DNA of 53,637 nucleotides from Ignavibacteriaceae bacterium (GTDB lineage Bacteria; Bacteroidota; Ignavibacteria; Ignavibacteriales; Ignavibacteriaceae): assembly GCA_013388525.1 (NCBI GenBank), contig JACAFA010000138.1, positions 1 through 53,637 of the forward strand, given 5' to 3'. Under the pieces are notes generated by a model. The model made no database searches and had not been told where the DNA came from. It was given only the letters and a program-made list of their open reading frames with translations. The translations under genes and the position numbers were made by a program. This document shows, piece after piece, positions 1-9,496 of this stretch (position 1 is its first letter; each line of letters starts with the position of its first letter).

Positions 1-2522
1 CCATAAGACGGATGCCATTTATCTGATGAATCATTTTCTATAAAAACTCTTCCTGTTTCTGCGAAAAGATTTATCCCGACATTACTTTTGAATATCAGAT
101 TTAAAGGAGTTACAAAAATTCTCAATTCAGCCTGACCAAAAAGAGCAGCATCACCTGCAAATCTTTTATCGTTATAACCTCTTAACGAATTATTTCCACC
201 AACAGTTGCTCCTGCATAGAATGGATATTTGCCAAATACTTTGCTGCCACCTGCTCTTAACGCAAGTGTGGTAAAAGAAATAAACTCAGGATGAAGGTAA
301 CTTCTGATATCAAATCCGGTATAATAAAAAGATTCAGCACTACTGAAAATTTCAGGGAATAATCTGGTGTATAATTTTGCAAAGTAGCCTTCGGTTGGGA
401 AGTTATTGTTGTTTCTTCTATCAAATTCCAGAGCCAGATGAAAACCTAAAGGACTGATTCTACCTAATCCATAATCTTCAAACTTAAAGTCAGTGAGAAG
501 TGTATCATTATTTAAAGAAGTTGTTGACTGAATAAAAGAAATTCCAAAACTACCGGTTAATTTCTCGTTTAAATTATAATACATGGTTGGGAATAATGTA
601 ATTATTTTCTGATCAAGTTTATAGTAATCACTTTTCTCAAGCTCATTATCAAAAGTAGTTTCATTACCATAGCCAAAATAACGTGTGACAAACTGTTCCG
701 TTGCTTCAATCAATAAATTCAGCCTGCCATTTCTAACTACAGAATAAAAATCTGCTTCGTATGCTGCAGCAAAATTTCCGAAACGGGTTGCATAGCTCAA
801 AGTGATTTGCTGCATGTAATCCTTAGGGATTGCTCTGAAGTTATACTGGTTTAACTGAACTCCACCTCCAATTGTTAAACCATAGTCTGTATCAAGTCCA
901 AGAACAGGAACTAACAGCCAGTTATGCCCATGGTCAATTTGTTGTGGCTCATACTTTTCCTGTTCATTTTCAGGTTCAGGCCAGAATGAATTGTCGTAAG
1001 AAGTTCCTGGTCCTTTCACCACAGAAGTATTTTTACCACTATCATAAAATTTTGTTTTTCCTTGAACTGCTGAAAAAGGAGTTATAGAAAGAAAATATCC
1101 GTAAACTGTTGAATGATCTATTAGTTCGTCCTTACCTTTACCTCCGATTATTCTGATTACAGGCGCTTCTGTACATTCTCCAAATAGATATGCTTTATCA
1201 TCGCCATCATTTAAGTGAATTCTCAGGTCTTTAATAATTTCATTGTCAAATACTTTGCGAAATAATGGATCACCTTTACCATTACCAGTTGTTTTATCTC
1301 TCCTGTAAATTGATACTATAGTGGATTTATCATCATATCGATTAACTACAACATAATCATCTTCATCACTACAAAAAATATCAGTATATTTGTTAACGAG
1401 ACCATAAAGCTCATCAGAAGCCCATTGCAGATTATCTCTTCTTGATTTTAATTTGGAAGCAATTTCATCAGCACAAATATCATATACTTCCGGTGGGAGG
1501 TGTTTGACAGCATCATCAATTACCTCATCGGTGAGACAGTATTTAACATAAGCTGTTACTGAATCCCAGTTTTTTTTATCAAGCACTGTTAAAACTCTTC
1601 TGTCTAAGAATCTTCCGTTCCAGGTAAGATCTTCAATTTGATTATATTCTTCACCAAAGTGATTCAGCTGAGGAACAATATATGCTGCAACGAATGGAAA
1701 CAGACCATCATATTTTGAAAAAGCCTGATCTCTGTCGCGTGGAATTGGTTTCCATATTTTTACAGTTTCGCTGTCAATCTTTTCTTCATATTGAGCCCAG
1801 CGCCACTGATCCATGTGTCTGTCCCAGTCACCAACAATCATATCAATTAATCTTGCTTTAAGATATTCTTCAGCATCAATTTTTTGACTTCGTTTTTCCG
1901 CCAAATAATCGAATAACTTATAAGTTCCTTTTACATCAATTGCATTTTGAAAGGCAGATACACCATCTTCTCCTTCAGTTGGATGTTCCTCAATAAAACC
2001 GGGAATACCACCAAATTCATTTTTGTATTCTCCGAGTAATTCATCATCCGGAAGAAAAAAAAGTTTGGGTTCAGCCTGAATTACTCCAACAGCATTTAAA
2101 ATAGGAGCTACGACGAGAGCACCAAATGGATTTGCAGTACTTATCTGATCTTTGATAATATCTTCAGCAATAGATTCGCGTAAATCTTCCGGTAAAACTT
2201 TTGAAGGGTCTTTATCAAGTGATCTGAATTTCCAGATTTTACCATTCTTACTTTTAAACTGAAGAGATTTGGTTTGCATTCCACCGCCTTTACGAATCGG
2301 GATTAAACCACCATCAAATTCCTTAAGCTGAAGAACTTCGATTTTGACAGGTGTTGTCCAGACTTTACGCCAATGTTCACCAAACCAGAATTCATAAAAT
2401 CCACTTGCAGCGTAATGCTCACCCGGAATTATGGTGATATAATTTTTGGTATCTGTTTGCTGAGAGTTAATCAGTGGTTGTAATGCTAAGAAAAATAATA
2501 GTATGAAATAATAGCTTTTCAA
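1..2522 (-). CDS. Omp85/BamA-type outer-membrane barrel with N-terminal kinase-like domain (truncated by window edge)
   Basis: The frame is open without a stop from a TTG at 2522 to base 1, giving about 840 residues, and the C-terminus lies outside the window. No ATG is available between the upstream in-frame stop and this TTG. Residues 1-20 form a signal peptide. Residues about 70-110 have a Gly-rich, Lys-containing stretch (IRKGGGMQTKSLQF, then KFRSLDKDP). Residues about 230-268 carry GDWDRHMDQWRW and PRDRDQAF, a pattern resembling the DRH and metal-binding Asp motifs of Fam20C/HipA-like kinases. The last third is beta-barrel-like, with GGNNSLRGYNDKRFAGD matching the Omp85 loop-6 RG(F/Y) motif. 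Seen: signal peptide, motifs and barrel. Inferred: a periplasmic or surface phosphotransferase-like domain on a BamA/TamA-like barrel. No POTRA domains are obvious. Confidence 0.8.
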   Translation of the reverse strand, partial: MKSYYFILLFFLALQPLINSQQTDTKNYITIIPGEHYAASGFYEFWFGEHWRKVWTTPVKIEVLQLKEFDGGLIPIRKGGGMQTKSLQFKSKNGKIWKFRSLDKDPSKVLPEDLRESIAEDIIKDQISTANPFGALVVAPILNAVGVIQAEPKLFFLPDDELLGEYKNEFGGIPGFIEEHPTEGEDGVSAFQNAIDVKGTYKLFDYLAEKRSQKIDAEEYLKARLIDMIVGDWDRHMDQWRWAQYEEKIDSETVKIWKPIPRDRDQAFSKYDGLFPFVAAYIVPQLNHFGEEYNQIEDLTWNGRFLDRRVLTVLDKKNWDSVTAYVKYCLTDEVIDDAVKHLPPEVYDICADEIASKLKSRRDNLQWASDELYGLVNKYTDIFCSDEDDYVVVNRYDDKSTIVSIYRRDKTTGNGKGDPLFRKVFDNEIIKDLRIHLNDGDDKAYLFGECTEAPVIRIIGGKGKDELIDHSTVYGYFLSITPFSAVQGKTKFYDSGKNTSVVKGPGTSYDNSFWPEPENEQEKYEPQQIDHGHNWLLVPVLGLDTDYGLTIGGGVQLNQYNFRAIPKDYMQQITLSYATRFGNFAAAYEADFYSVVRNGRLNLLIEATEQFVTRYFGYGNETTFDNELEKSDYYKLDQKIITLFPTMYYNLNEKLTGSFGISFIQSTTSLNNDTLLTDFKFEDYGLGRISPLGFHLALEFDRRNNNNFPTEGYFAKLYTRLFPEIFSSAESFYYTGFDIRSYLHPEFISFTTLALRAGGSKVFGKYPFYAGATVGGNNSLRGYNDKRFAGDAALFGQAELRIFVTPLNLIFKSNVGINLFAETGRVFIENDSSDKWHPSY

Positions 2523-2578
2523 GCTGATTCTATTTTTTCTGAATATTACTATTTACTTTTATCAGTGTGAATAAAAAA

Positions 2579-4507
2579 CTATTCCAAAGGTAAATTCATT
2601 CGCTGAAGAATTTCTTTAAATCGCGGATAGTCATGGAGCTCTTTCCAGAATTTACCGTTTATAAAATTCAGACCGCCCAAACGTTTATCTACCGCTTTGT
2701 GAAGTGAATCAATTGCTTTATCCAATTCACCTAATCCGGTGTAAACAATTGCAAGTTCCAGATCAATTGTTAAGTGCTCTGATTCCATTGTTTCTGCTTT
2801 TTTAATAAACTCCATCGCACGTTCATTTTGTCCAAGCCTGGTATAAGCGTAACTCAGACCGGCAGTTGCTTTTATAATATTTGTCGGTTCATTTAAAATC
2901 TTGTTGAAAATTTCGATAGCTTTATCAAATTGATTTGATCGCAAATACATCCATGCCAGACTATTCCATGCATCACCAAAATCGGGATCGAGCTCAATCG
3001 TTTTTTCCTGTTGAGCAATTGCGTTTTCAGTTTGGTTATTATTGAAGTAAATATATGCCAGGCTGTAACTGATTGGTGCATTCAGAGGGTCAATTTGATA
3101 TGCAAACTCACACTGCTTTAATGCTTTTTTATGATAGGCTAAAGTAGTTAGAAGCAGCGCATAGTATTGATGAGTTTCAGCTGAGTTCGGATTTATTTCG
3201 AGAGCTTTAAGGAAACACTTCTCTGCCCCCACCCAATCCCAATCGTTAAAATACTTAATCATTCCCATAGAAATTTGTGTGTCAATCAGTGTATTATCAA
3301 TTTTAGCTGATTTATCAGCATACTCTCTTGCTTTTGAATATGCTACTTTATTAGACATAAAGCCAGCCGCACCTAAAAATATATAACAAGCAGCCAGTCG
3401 TGAATATGCAAGTGAAAAATCCGGTGAAATTGCTAGAGCATCCTCAAAATATTTTATTGCTTTAAGAACAAAATCAGGTGACCATTTATTCCAGTTATAT
3501 AACCCTTTCAGGTATAAATTGTATGCATCAATATTTTCAGTCGGAACTTTGACAAGGGATTCAGAAGGCTTATTAATTTGAATTGTTCTTTTTAAGTGAT
3601 CAACAATTGAATTGGTGATTTCATCCTGAACTGTAAAAATATCCTCGAGGTCTCTGACGTAAGTTTCAGACCATTTATGATAACCATTCTCTGTATTGAT
3701 TAGCTGTGCTGTAACTCTAATCCGTTTGCCATATTTACGTACGCTGCCTTCCAACACGGTTTTAACACCCAGCAATTTTCCAATTTCTCTTATGTCAATA
3801 TTTTTTCCTTTGAATGCAAAAGATGATGTACGTGAAGTAACCAATAGTCCATCAACTTTAGCAAGTGCGTTTAGCAGTTCTTCCGTTATACCATCACTAA
3901 AATATTCGTTGTCTCTCTCCGAACTTAAATTAACAAACGGCAAAACAGCAATTGAATGATCAGAGATTGCTGATTTAACTTCCAGCTGCTCAGGAGTTGG
4001 TATGATAATACCCTCGGATTTAATAGCATAAAGTTTAACCGCGTATTTGACATTTTTCAGTTCATATCTGCCCAAAAATACTGAAGAGATTTCTTTTTGA
4101 TTTTTTAATTCATCATTTATTTTATCTGAAACCAGAACACTTCCTGGTAAAGCTATATTTTCGATCCGCGAAGCAATATTTACTCCGTCTCCATAAACAC
4201 CTTCGTCATCATAAACCACATCACCGGCGTGAATACCAATTCTTAAAGGAACTTGTGGTGCTTTCTGAAGCTCTTGCTGAATTTTAGCGCCGCAGATTGC
4301 AGCCTCAACTGCACTTCCGAATATTGATAAAGTTCCATCTCCATAATATTGAAGTATCTGCCTACGATGGTCAAATATTAATCTTTCCAAAACTGCCCGA
4401 TGTTTATCTCTAAGAATTTTTGCCTGCTTTTCATTTTCCTGCATCATGGCGGTGTATCCCACCATGTCAGTAAACATAATCGCTGCAAGCATTCTTATTT
4501 CTTTCAT
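2579..4507 (-). CDS. class III adenylate/guanylate cyclase with TolB/FlgO-like domain and TPR repeats
   Basis: This 642-residue cytosolic protein makes a cyclic nucleotide if active. Residues 1-170 are a class III cyclase homology domain. The two metal Asp residues are present (D14 in FTDMVGY, D57 in YYGDGT), and so are the transition-state pair N110 and R114 in GDGVNIASRIE. Residues about 185-330 (IAVLPFVNLSSE ... VLEGSVRK) match the TolB/FlgO-like domain usually found in this architecture. Residues about 335-640 are TPR helices. There is no signal peptide or membrane segment. The gene ends 57 bases upstream of the TTG of the Omp85 gene on the same strand, so co-transcription is possible. 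Whether the product is cAMP or cGMP cannot be decided by eye. Confidence 0.88.
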   Translation of the reverse strand: MKEIRMLAAIMFTDMVGYTAMMQENEKQAKILRDKHRAVLERLIFDHRRQILQYYGDGTLSIFGSAVEAAICGAKIQQELQKAPQVPLRIGIHAGDVVYDDEGVYGDGVNIASRIENIALPGSVLVSDKINDELKNQKEISSVFLGRYELKNVKYAVKLYAIKSEGIIIPTPEQLEVKSAISDHSIAVLPFVNLSSERDNEYFSDGITEELLNALAKVDGLLVTSRTSSFAFKGKNIDIREIGKLLGVKTVLEGSVRKYGKRIRVTAQLINTENGYHKWSETYVRDLEDIFTVQDEITNSIVDHLKRTIQINKPSESLVKVPTENIDAYNLYLKGLYNWNKWSPDFVLKAIKYFEDALAISPDFSLAYSRLAACYIFLGAAGFMSNKVAYSKAREYADKSAKIDNTLIDTQISMGMIKYFNDWDWVGAEKCFLKALEINPNSAETHQYYALLLTTLAYHKKALKQCEFAYQIDPLNAPISYSLAYIYFNNNQTENAIAQQEKTIELDPDFGDAWNSLAWMYLRSNQFDKAIEIFNKILNEPTNIIKATAGLSYAYTRLGQNERAMEFIKKAETMESEHLTIDLELAIVYTGLGELDKAIDSLHKAVDKRLGGLNFINGKFWKELHDYPRFKEILQRMNLPLE

Positions 4508-4622
4508 ATCAACAATTTATAAATGAATAAACTAAAAATTATAACGCGTGGGAAAAAAATTAAAGGACTAATGGGTTAAATGCAAAATAGCATCAATGAA
4601 CGGTAATGACATAATTTTGGAT

Positions 4623-4650
4623 GAAAGGAAGAATTTAGAATCTTCCTTTC
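4623..4650 (-). terminator. hairpin after malic enzyme gene
   Basis: This is a perfect 10-bp inverted repeat (GAAAGGAAGA / TCTTCCTTTC) with an 8-base loop, 14 bases beyond the malic enzyme stop on the minus strand. Only a weak T-rich tail follows, so it may be an inefficient terminator or an mRNA 3' stabiliser. Confidence 0.4.
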
Positions 4651-4663
4651 ACCCTTGAATTAA

Positions 4664-6919
4664 TTATTTTTTCTTTGAACCGGCTTCAGCAACTGCAATG
4701 GCAGTCATGTTAATTATATCATCAACTGTTGCACCTCTCTGGAGGACGTGAATTGGTTTCTTCATTCCCATTAAAATTGGACCAACAACAGAAGCTTGTC
4801 CTATTCTTGCCATTAGTTTATATGCAATGTTTCCTGAATTAAGATCAGGGAAGATTAATACATTCGGGCGACCTTTTAACGTTGTAAACGGAAATTCGTT
4901 TTCTCTAATTTCAGAAATAACAGCAGTATCTGCCTGCATCTCACCATCAATCATCAGATCAGGTCTGAGTTTTTTAACTATTTCAGTGGCTTGTTTTACT
5001 TTAATTGATTCAGGGTAAGGAGCACTGCCGAAATTACTGAATGAAAGCATTGCAATTTTGGGAACAACATCAAATTCCTTAGCAGTATCAGCAGCAGAAA
5101 TTGCAATTTCAGCTAATTGTTCTGCAGTTGGATTGACATTTACAGTTGTATCCGCGAAGAAATAAACATCCTGTTTAGCAAATACAATATATAAACCTGA
5201 AACAACTTTCAATCCTTCTTTCATACCAACACACTGGAGTGCCGGTCGAATTGTAGTAGGATAACTTGTTGTTAATCCGCTTATAAGAGCATCAGCTTCT
5301 CCTAATTCAACCATCATCGAACCGAAGAAGTTTGGTTTCTTCATCAGGCCTTGTGAGTCCTTCAGGATTGCTCCTTTTCTGGTACGTTTCTGGAAAAATG
5401 CATTAGCGTATTGGGCTCTTTTATCACTTGATTCAGGATCAATAATTTGAAATTCACTTTGTTCAAATCCAAGTTTCTCAACTGTTTCCTTTATAATTTT
5501 TTCGTTACCAAGTAATACCGGATATGCAATATTATCATTATAAACAACGTGAGCAGCTCTAATAATTTTTTCTTCCTCTCCTTCAGGATATACAACCTTA
5601 GCAGGTTTCTTTTGTGCTTTATGAATCATAACTCGTATTAACTCTTTTGAAAGACCAAGTCTTTCTTTGAGTTCTTCTTCATACTTCTGCCAATCCATTT
5701 CTTTAATCTTTGCAACACCTGTTTCGATTGCTGCTTTGGCGACTGCAGGTGCAACATACCAAAGCACTCTTGGATCAAAAGGTTTAGGAATAATATAATC
5801 TTTGCCAAAAGAAAAATCTTCCCCGCCATAAGCACGAAGCACCATCTCGGGAACTTTTTCTTTTGCCAGTTTAGCAAGTGCTTTTGTTGCAGCCATTTTC
5901 ATTTCATCATTGATAGCTGTAGCTCTGACATCCAGAGCTCCTCTGAAAATAAATGGAAAACCAAGAACATTATTAACCTGATTCGGAAAATCGCTTCTTC
6001 CGGTTGCCATAATAAGATCTTCTCTTACAGATACTGCTTCGTCATACATAATTTCCGGATCAGGATTTGCCATAGCAAATATGATAGGATTTTTCGCCAT
6101 TGACTTAACCATTTCTTTACTAACAACGCCACCAACGGATAATCCGATAAATACATCTGCATCTTTCATTGCATCAGCAAGCGTAGCGAAACCTTTATCC
6201 TGAGCAAAATACTGCTTGTATTTATTAAGATCATTTCTGTCTTTTGTAATACAACCTTTTGTATCAAACATCCATATATTTTCTTTCTTAGCACCGGCCA
6301 TTATATAATGTTTGCAACAAGAAATTGCAGAGGCACCAGCACCATTGACAACAATTTTCACTTTATCCAATTTTTTCCCTGCAACTTCTACTGCATTGAT
6401 TAAAGCAGCACAGGATATTATTGCTGTACCGTGTTGATCATCATGGAATACAGGAATTTTCATTGTTGCTTTCAGTTCTTCCTCTATTTCGAAACACTCG
6501 GGAGCTTTAATGTCTTCAAGATTTATCCCCCCAAATGTTGGTTCGAGCACTTGAACAGTTCTGATTATTTCTTTAGAATCGTGAGATGCAATTTCAATAT
6601 CGAAGACATCAATATCTGCAAATCTTTTAAATAGAACTCCCTTACCTTCCATAACAGGTTTTCCGGCTTCGGCTCCAATATCTCCCAAACCAAGAACAGC
6701 GGTTCCATTTGAAACTACTGCAACCAAATTTCCCTTTGCAGTATATTTATAAACATCCTCAACATTATTATGAATTTCTCTGCAAGGTTCAGCTACGCCC
6801 GGAGTATATGCAAGTGAAAGATCCCGCGAAGTTAAACACGGCTTTGTTGGGATTACTTCTATCTTGCCCTTTCTTCCCATCGAATGATATTGAAGGGCTT
6901 CTTCTTTACTGATTTTCAT
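4664..6919 (-). CDS. maeB: NADP-dependent malic enzyme with C-terminal phosphotransacetylase-like domain (MaeB type)
   Basis: The enzyme decarboxylates malate oxidatively to pyruvate and CO2 in the cytosol, producing NADPH. At 751 residues it has the length of the MaeB hybrid family. Residues 1-425 are the malic enzyme part, with [12 protein letters not shown], the acidic metal-binding [11 protein letters not shown] and the Rossmann segment [13 protein letters not shown]. Residues about 430-751 are a phosphate acetyl/butyryl-transferase-like domain, which in known MaeB proteins is regulatory (acetyl-CoA binding) and not catalytic. The ATG is preceded by GGAGAAAAG. The gene stands alone, with a 157-base gap on one side and 222 bases on the other. 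Family assignment is secure; cofactor preference is inferred. Confidence 0.95.
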   Translation of the reverse strand: MKISKEEALQYHSMGRKGKIEVIPTKPCLTSRDLSLAYTPGVAEPCREIHNNVEDVYKYTAKGNLVAVVSNGTAVLGLGDIGAEAGKPVMEGKGVLFKRFADIDVFDIEIASHDSKEIIRTVQVLEPTFGGINLEDIKAPECFEIEEELKATMKIPVFHDDQHGTAIISCAALINAVEVAGKKLDKVKIVVNGAGASAISCCKHYIMAGAKKENIWMFDTKGCITKDRNDLNKYKQYFAQDKGFATLADAMKDADVFIGLSVGGVVSKEMVKSMAKNPIIFAMANPDPEIMYDEAVSVREDLIMATGRSDFPNQVNNVLGFPFIFRGALDVRATAINDEMKMAATKALAKLAKEKVPEMVLRAYGGEDFSFGKDYIIPKPFDPRVLWYVAPAVAKAAIETGVAKIKEMDWQKYEEELKERLGLSKELIRVMIHKAQKKPAKVVYPEGEEEKIIRAAHVVYNDNIAYPVLLGNEKIIKETVEKLGFEQSEFQIIDPESSDKRAQYANAFFQKRTRKGAILKDSQGLMKKPNFFGSMMVELGEADALISGLTTSYPTTIRPALQCVGMKEGLKVVSGLYIVFAKQDVYFFADTTVNVNPTAEQLAEIAISAADTAKEFDVVPKIAMLSFSNFGSAPYPESIKVKQATEIVKKLRPDLMIDGEMQADTAVISEIRENEFPFTTLKGRPNVLIFPDLNSGNIAYKLMARIGQASVVGPILMGMKKPIHVLQRGATVDDIINMTAIAVAEAGSKKK

Positions 6920-7141
6920 TCTTTTCTCCTGATAAGTTTATTTTTCACATAGTTAGATTAATTTTTATAAATTGAACAGATATGAACGTTTTTATCGTTA
7001 TAATTATCATCTGGGATGTATTATTGATTTTATCGGATGATGTAAACATTAAATAAATTTACATCACAAAATTACTTGAAATTTCTGAATTAGCCTAAGT
7101 TAAGCTGAGGTTTTCATTGAATAAAGTTGAACAATTAGCAA

Positions 7142-7912
7142 TTATTTTCCTCTGCTTGCCAATGCTGCATCTTCAATAAGTTTTTCGGAAAGTTCCTTGC
7201 CAAGATAAAGATCAATTATAAAATGAATTAAGTATAACAGAGGTGTAAGAAAAACTGCAACAAAAAATTTATAAATGTAATTAACCAAACCTATTGCAAG
7301 CACCAGCGATAAGTCCCAACCAGCTCCAAAGTAAAATGCAATAAGAAGTACAACAAAGCTATCAATAAACTGCGAGACAAGAGTTGATCCGGTTGCTCTG
7401 AGCCAGATTTTTTTGCTCCCTGTAAAAGATCTAAGGAAATGAAATACGGAAACATCTACAAGCTGCCCAACTAAAAATGCTACTAATGAACCAAATATTA
7501 TCCATAATCCCTGCCCGAAGATAGCATCGAAAGCCAAATCCATATTTACAGTTCCGTACAATGTTTTGCGCTCAATCCAGAAATCGGCAGGACTTAAGCC
7601 CATTGCTAAGTAAACCATTAAAAAAGCATATGCTATTAGAGTTGCCGCAGTGAAAGACATGAACCGTACGCCTTTTCGACCAAAATATTCATTGATTATA
7701 TCAGTCATAATAAATACAACCGGCCATAATAAAACTCCTGCAGTTAAATTGAAAGAAAGATTCCCTTCACCGAAAAATGAAAGATTAATAGGTTGGATAC
7801 CAAGCAATTTTTCGAGAGAAAATATTTTAACTCCAATAAATTCAGCGAGAAGTGCATTAGCTACGAAAAACGATCCGAGAATGTAGAATAAAGTATTGGC
7901 TTTGTCGCGCAT
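7142..7912 (-). CDS. yhhQ: queuosine precursor transporter (YhhQ/VUT family, DUF165)
   Basis: This 256-residue inner-membrane protein has about six to seven hydrophobic helices. The family signature is visible in the N-terminal half: FIMTDIINEYFGRKGVR, followed by the conserved polar LVGQLVDVSVFHFLR and STLVSQFIDSFVV segments. Characterised members import preQ0/preQ1, the 7-deazaguanine precursors of queuosine in tRNA. No preQ1 riboswitch is recognisable in the short upstream region, and no queuosine biosynthesis gene lies nearby. The name follows family membership; the substrate is inferred. Confidence 0.88.
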   Translation of the reverse strand: MRDKANTLFYILGSFFVANALLAEFIGVKIFSLEKLLGIQPINLSFFGEGNLSFNLTAGVLLWPVVFIMTDIINEYFGRKGVRFMSFTAATLIAYAFLMVYLAMGLSPADFWIERKTLYGTVNMDLAFDAIFGQGLWIIFGSLVAFLVGQLVDVSVFHFLRSFTGSKKIWLRATGSTLVSQFIDSFVVLLIAFYFGAGWDLSLVLAIGLVNYIYKFFVAVFLTPLLYLIHFIIDLYLGKELSEKLIEDAALASRGK

Positions 7913-7945
7913 TAATATTTTAAGTTATTTTTAACGGGAATATAT

Positions 7946-7975
7946 AAAAAAAAGCGGTATCGTTAGTGATACCGC
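7946..7975 (-). terminator. rho-independent terminator of the DUF6600 gene
   Basis: Arms GCGGTATC (7954-7961) and GATACCGC (7968-7975) enclose a 6-base loop. Read on the minus strand, the stem is followed by eight T residues (7953 down to 7946). It lies 31 bases beyond the stop at 8006, so it ends that gene's transcript before yhhQ. Confidence 0.85.
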
Positions 7976-8005
7976 CTTCGTGGAGAGAGTGCATTACTGA
8001 GGTAT

Positions 8006-9349
8006 TTATCTTCTGGTTTTTTCTTTTGAATTATCTTTTTGAATCGATCTGTCAGTGTTCAACTTTGTTTCACTCGTTCTTCTTTGCTGATTTTCATTTC
8101 TGCTTTGTTCTTTTACTTCATTTTTCCTGACCTGGTCATTATTTGAAACTCTGGTATTCTCTCGTTTTACCTGTGTGTTTTGTTCCTGTCTTTTTTTGTT
8201 AAGCTCAGCAGTATCGTTTGAGTTTATCCAACTCTGATCTTTAACATTGTTTTCGCTTCTCGTATTGATATTATTATTCTTTCTGACATTTTCATTTTGG
8301 TTGCTGACCTTACCTGTTTCACTTTTCCGTTTTTCAATGGTTTCATTATTCCTACTGACATTTATATCAGAGTAACTTTTAGTCTTGGAACGATTCTGTT
8401 CGAAAATTTTGTCAACACCTGTCTTCACATTATATCTGGACTGATCTTTCGAACTCACTTCAATATTTCTATCAAAAGATTTATCCCTTTTCTTTTCACC
8501 TGTTGTGTTTTCTCTTCGTCCAATCTGGACTTTATCCAGATCGAGTGAAGTTTTTCTATTTTCACGTTTGACTTCCATACGACCCAGGTCGTTCTTTACT
8601 AATTCATCACGCTTTAAGTCAAGAGTACGAATTTCATCTCTTTTACCATAGTCGTCACGAGTGAATTCCTTAGCATCACGAACTCTGATTATGTCACGCT
8701 GTCTGATTTCCTTTCCTGAACGATCGCTGACATATTTTACATCAACACCTCTGTTTTGAACTCTGCCGTTGTGGTAACTGTAGTTATTACGATATTTTGT
8801 TCCATTATAAATTCTATACTTATATCCAGGCTCGGCATAATAATTATATACATACGGATCGCAGAAATAATTGTAATTAACAAAGTTCCAATAAGTGTAA
8901 GGCGTATAGTATGTATTTGTAAAATAAATTCCGACAGAAACTGAAAATACTGCATATGGATGTAATGGAGCCCAGCCAATGTAGTTGTTATCATATCTCC
9001 ATTCGACCCAGGCAGGAGCCCATTCATAATCAGGATACCAAAGCCATCCATAGTAATCATCATAATACCATCTTCCGTAATGATAGGTGATGAAACCAAA
9101 AGGTTCATAGGAATCCCAATACCAGCCGTCATAAGTCCAGACCCATCTTCCCATTTGATAAGGCAGCCAGTTTACCCGAATTATTGTTGGTCTCCAAACA
9201 ACAACTCCATAATCAACTTCTATCCAGGTCCCGTATGGTGAAAGTTGTGTGTAGAAATATCCACCCACCCCGTGATGATGTCTTTTTGCATCTGCATTGA
9301 AAGTTACTGCAGTGAAAAGAACGATTGCAAGAATTATGATCCGTTTCAT
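8006..9349 (-). CDS. secreted DUF6600-like Tyr/Trp-rich protein with long charged tail
   Basis: This 447-residue protein has a signal peptide (residues 1-21, ending in NADA). Residues about 30-190 form a Trp/Tyr-rich domain of repeated short units with the pattern G-x-W-x-Y-x-x-x-Y-G, such as SPYGTWIEVDYGVVVW, WYWDSYEPFG and WAPLHPY. These are characteristic of the DUF6600 'YXWXP' repeat family of envelope proteins. Residues about 200-447 are low-complexity and rich in Arg, Asn, Lys, Glu and Gln, without cysteines, and probably disordered. The start is well supported by GGAGGTG seven bases before the ATG. A terminator follows, so it is monocistronic. No enzymatic motif is seen. The role is unknown, probably periplasmic or surface structural. 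Confidence 0.8.
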   Translation of the reverse strand: MKRIIILAIVLFTAVTFNADAKRHHHGVGGYFYTQLSPYGTWIEVDYGVVVWRPTIIRVNWLPYQMGRWVWTYDGWYWDSYEPFGFITYHYGRWYYDDYYGWLWYPDYEWAPAWVEWRYDNNYIGWAPLHPYAVFSVSVGIYFTNTYYTPYTYWNFVNYNYFCDPYVYNYYAEPGYKYRIYNGTKYRNNYSYHNGRVQNRGVDVKYVSDRSGKEIRQRDIIRVRDAKEFTRDDYGKRDEIRTLDLKRDELVKNDLGRMEVKRENRKTSLDLDKVQIGRRENTTGEKKRDKSFDRNIEVSSKDQSRYNVKTGVDKIFEQNRSKTKSYSDINVSRNNETIEKRKSETGKVSNQNENVRKNNNINTRSENNVKDQSWINSNDTAELNKKRQEQNTQVKRENTRVSNNDQVRKNEVKEQSRNENQQRRTSETKLNTDRSIQKDNSKEKTRR

Positions 9350-9384
9350 TTTACACCTCCGTGTTATGGTTTCAGTTGAGGAAA

Positions 9385-9400
9385 CCCAACGTTGATGCCA
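9385..9400 (-). promoter_or_regulatory. possible sigma-54-like -24/-12 element upstream of DUF6600 gene
   Basis: On the minus strand the sequence TGGCATCAACGTTGGG has the TGGCA and TTG blocks of a sigma-54 promoter with the correct spacing: GG, ten bases, then the second doublet. The second doublet is GG instead of the consensus GC, so the match is imperfect. It ends about 36 bases before the start codon. Confidence 0.2.
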
Positions 9401-9496
9401 GGTGTAAAAATGAAATTTTATTTGATTTTAAGCAGAAAGTGGAATTTTTATGTCTATTTAATTGGTCAGCTAATTTCTAATCTGTGCGCAGAATGA

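Noticed and set aside
872..1087. Plus-strand ORF in the Omp85 gene
   Set aside because: It lies antisense inside a long coding frame and has no signal, family pattern or ribosome-binding site.
8200..8560. Separate gene antisense to the DUF6600 tail
   Set aside because: The plus-strand frame is a reflection of the low-complexity Arg/Asn/Lys/Glu coding region.
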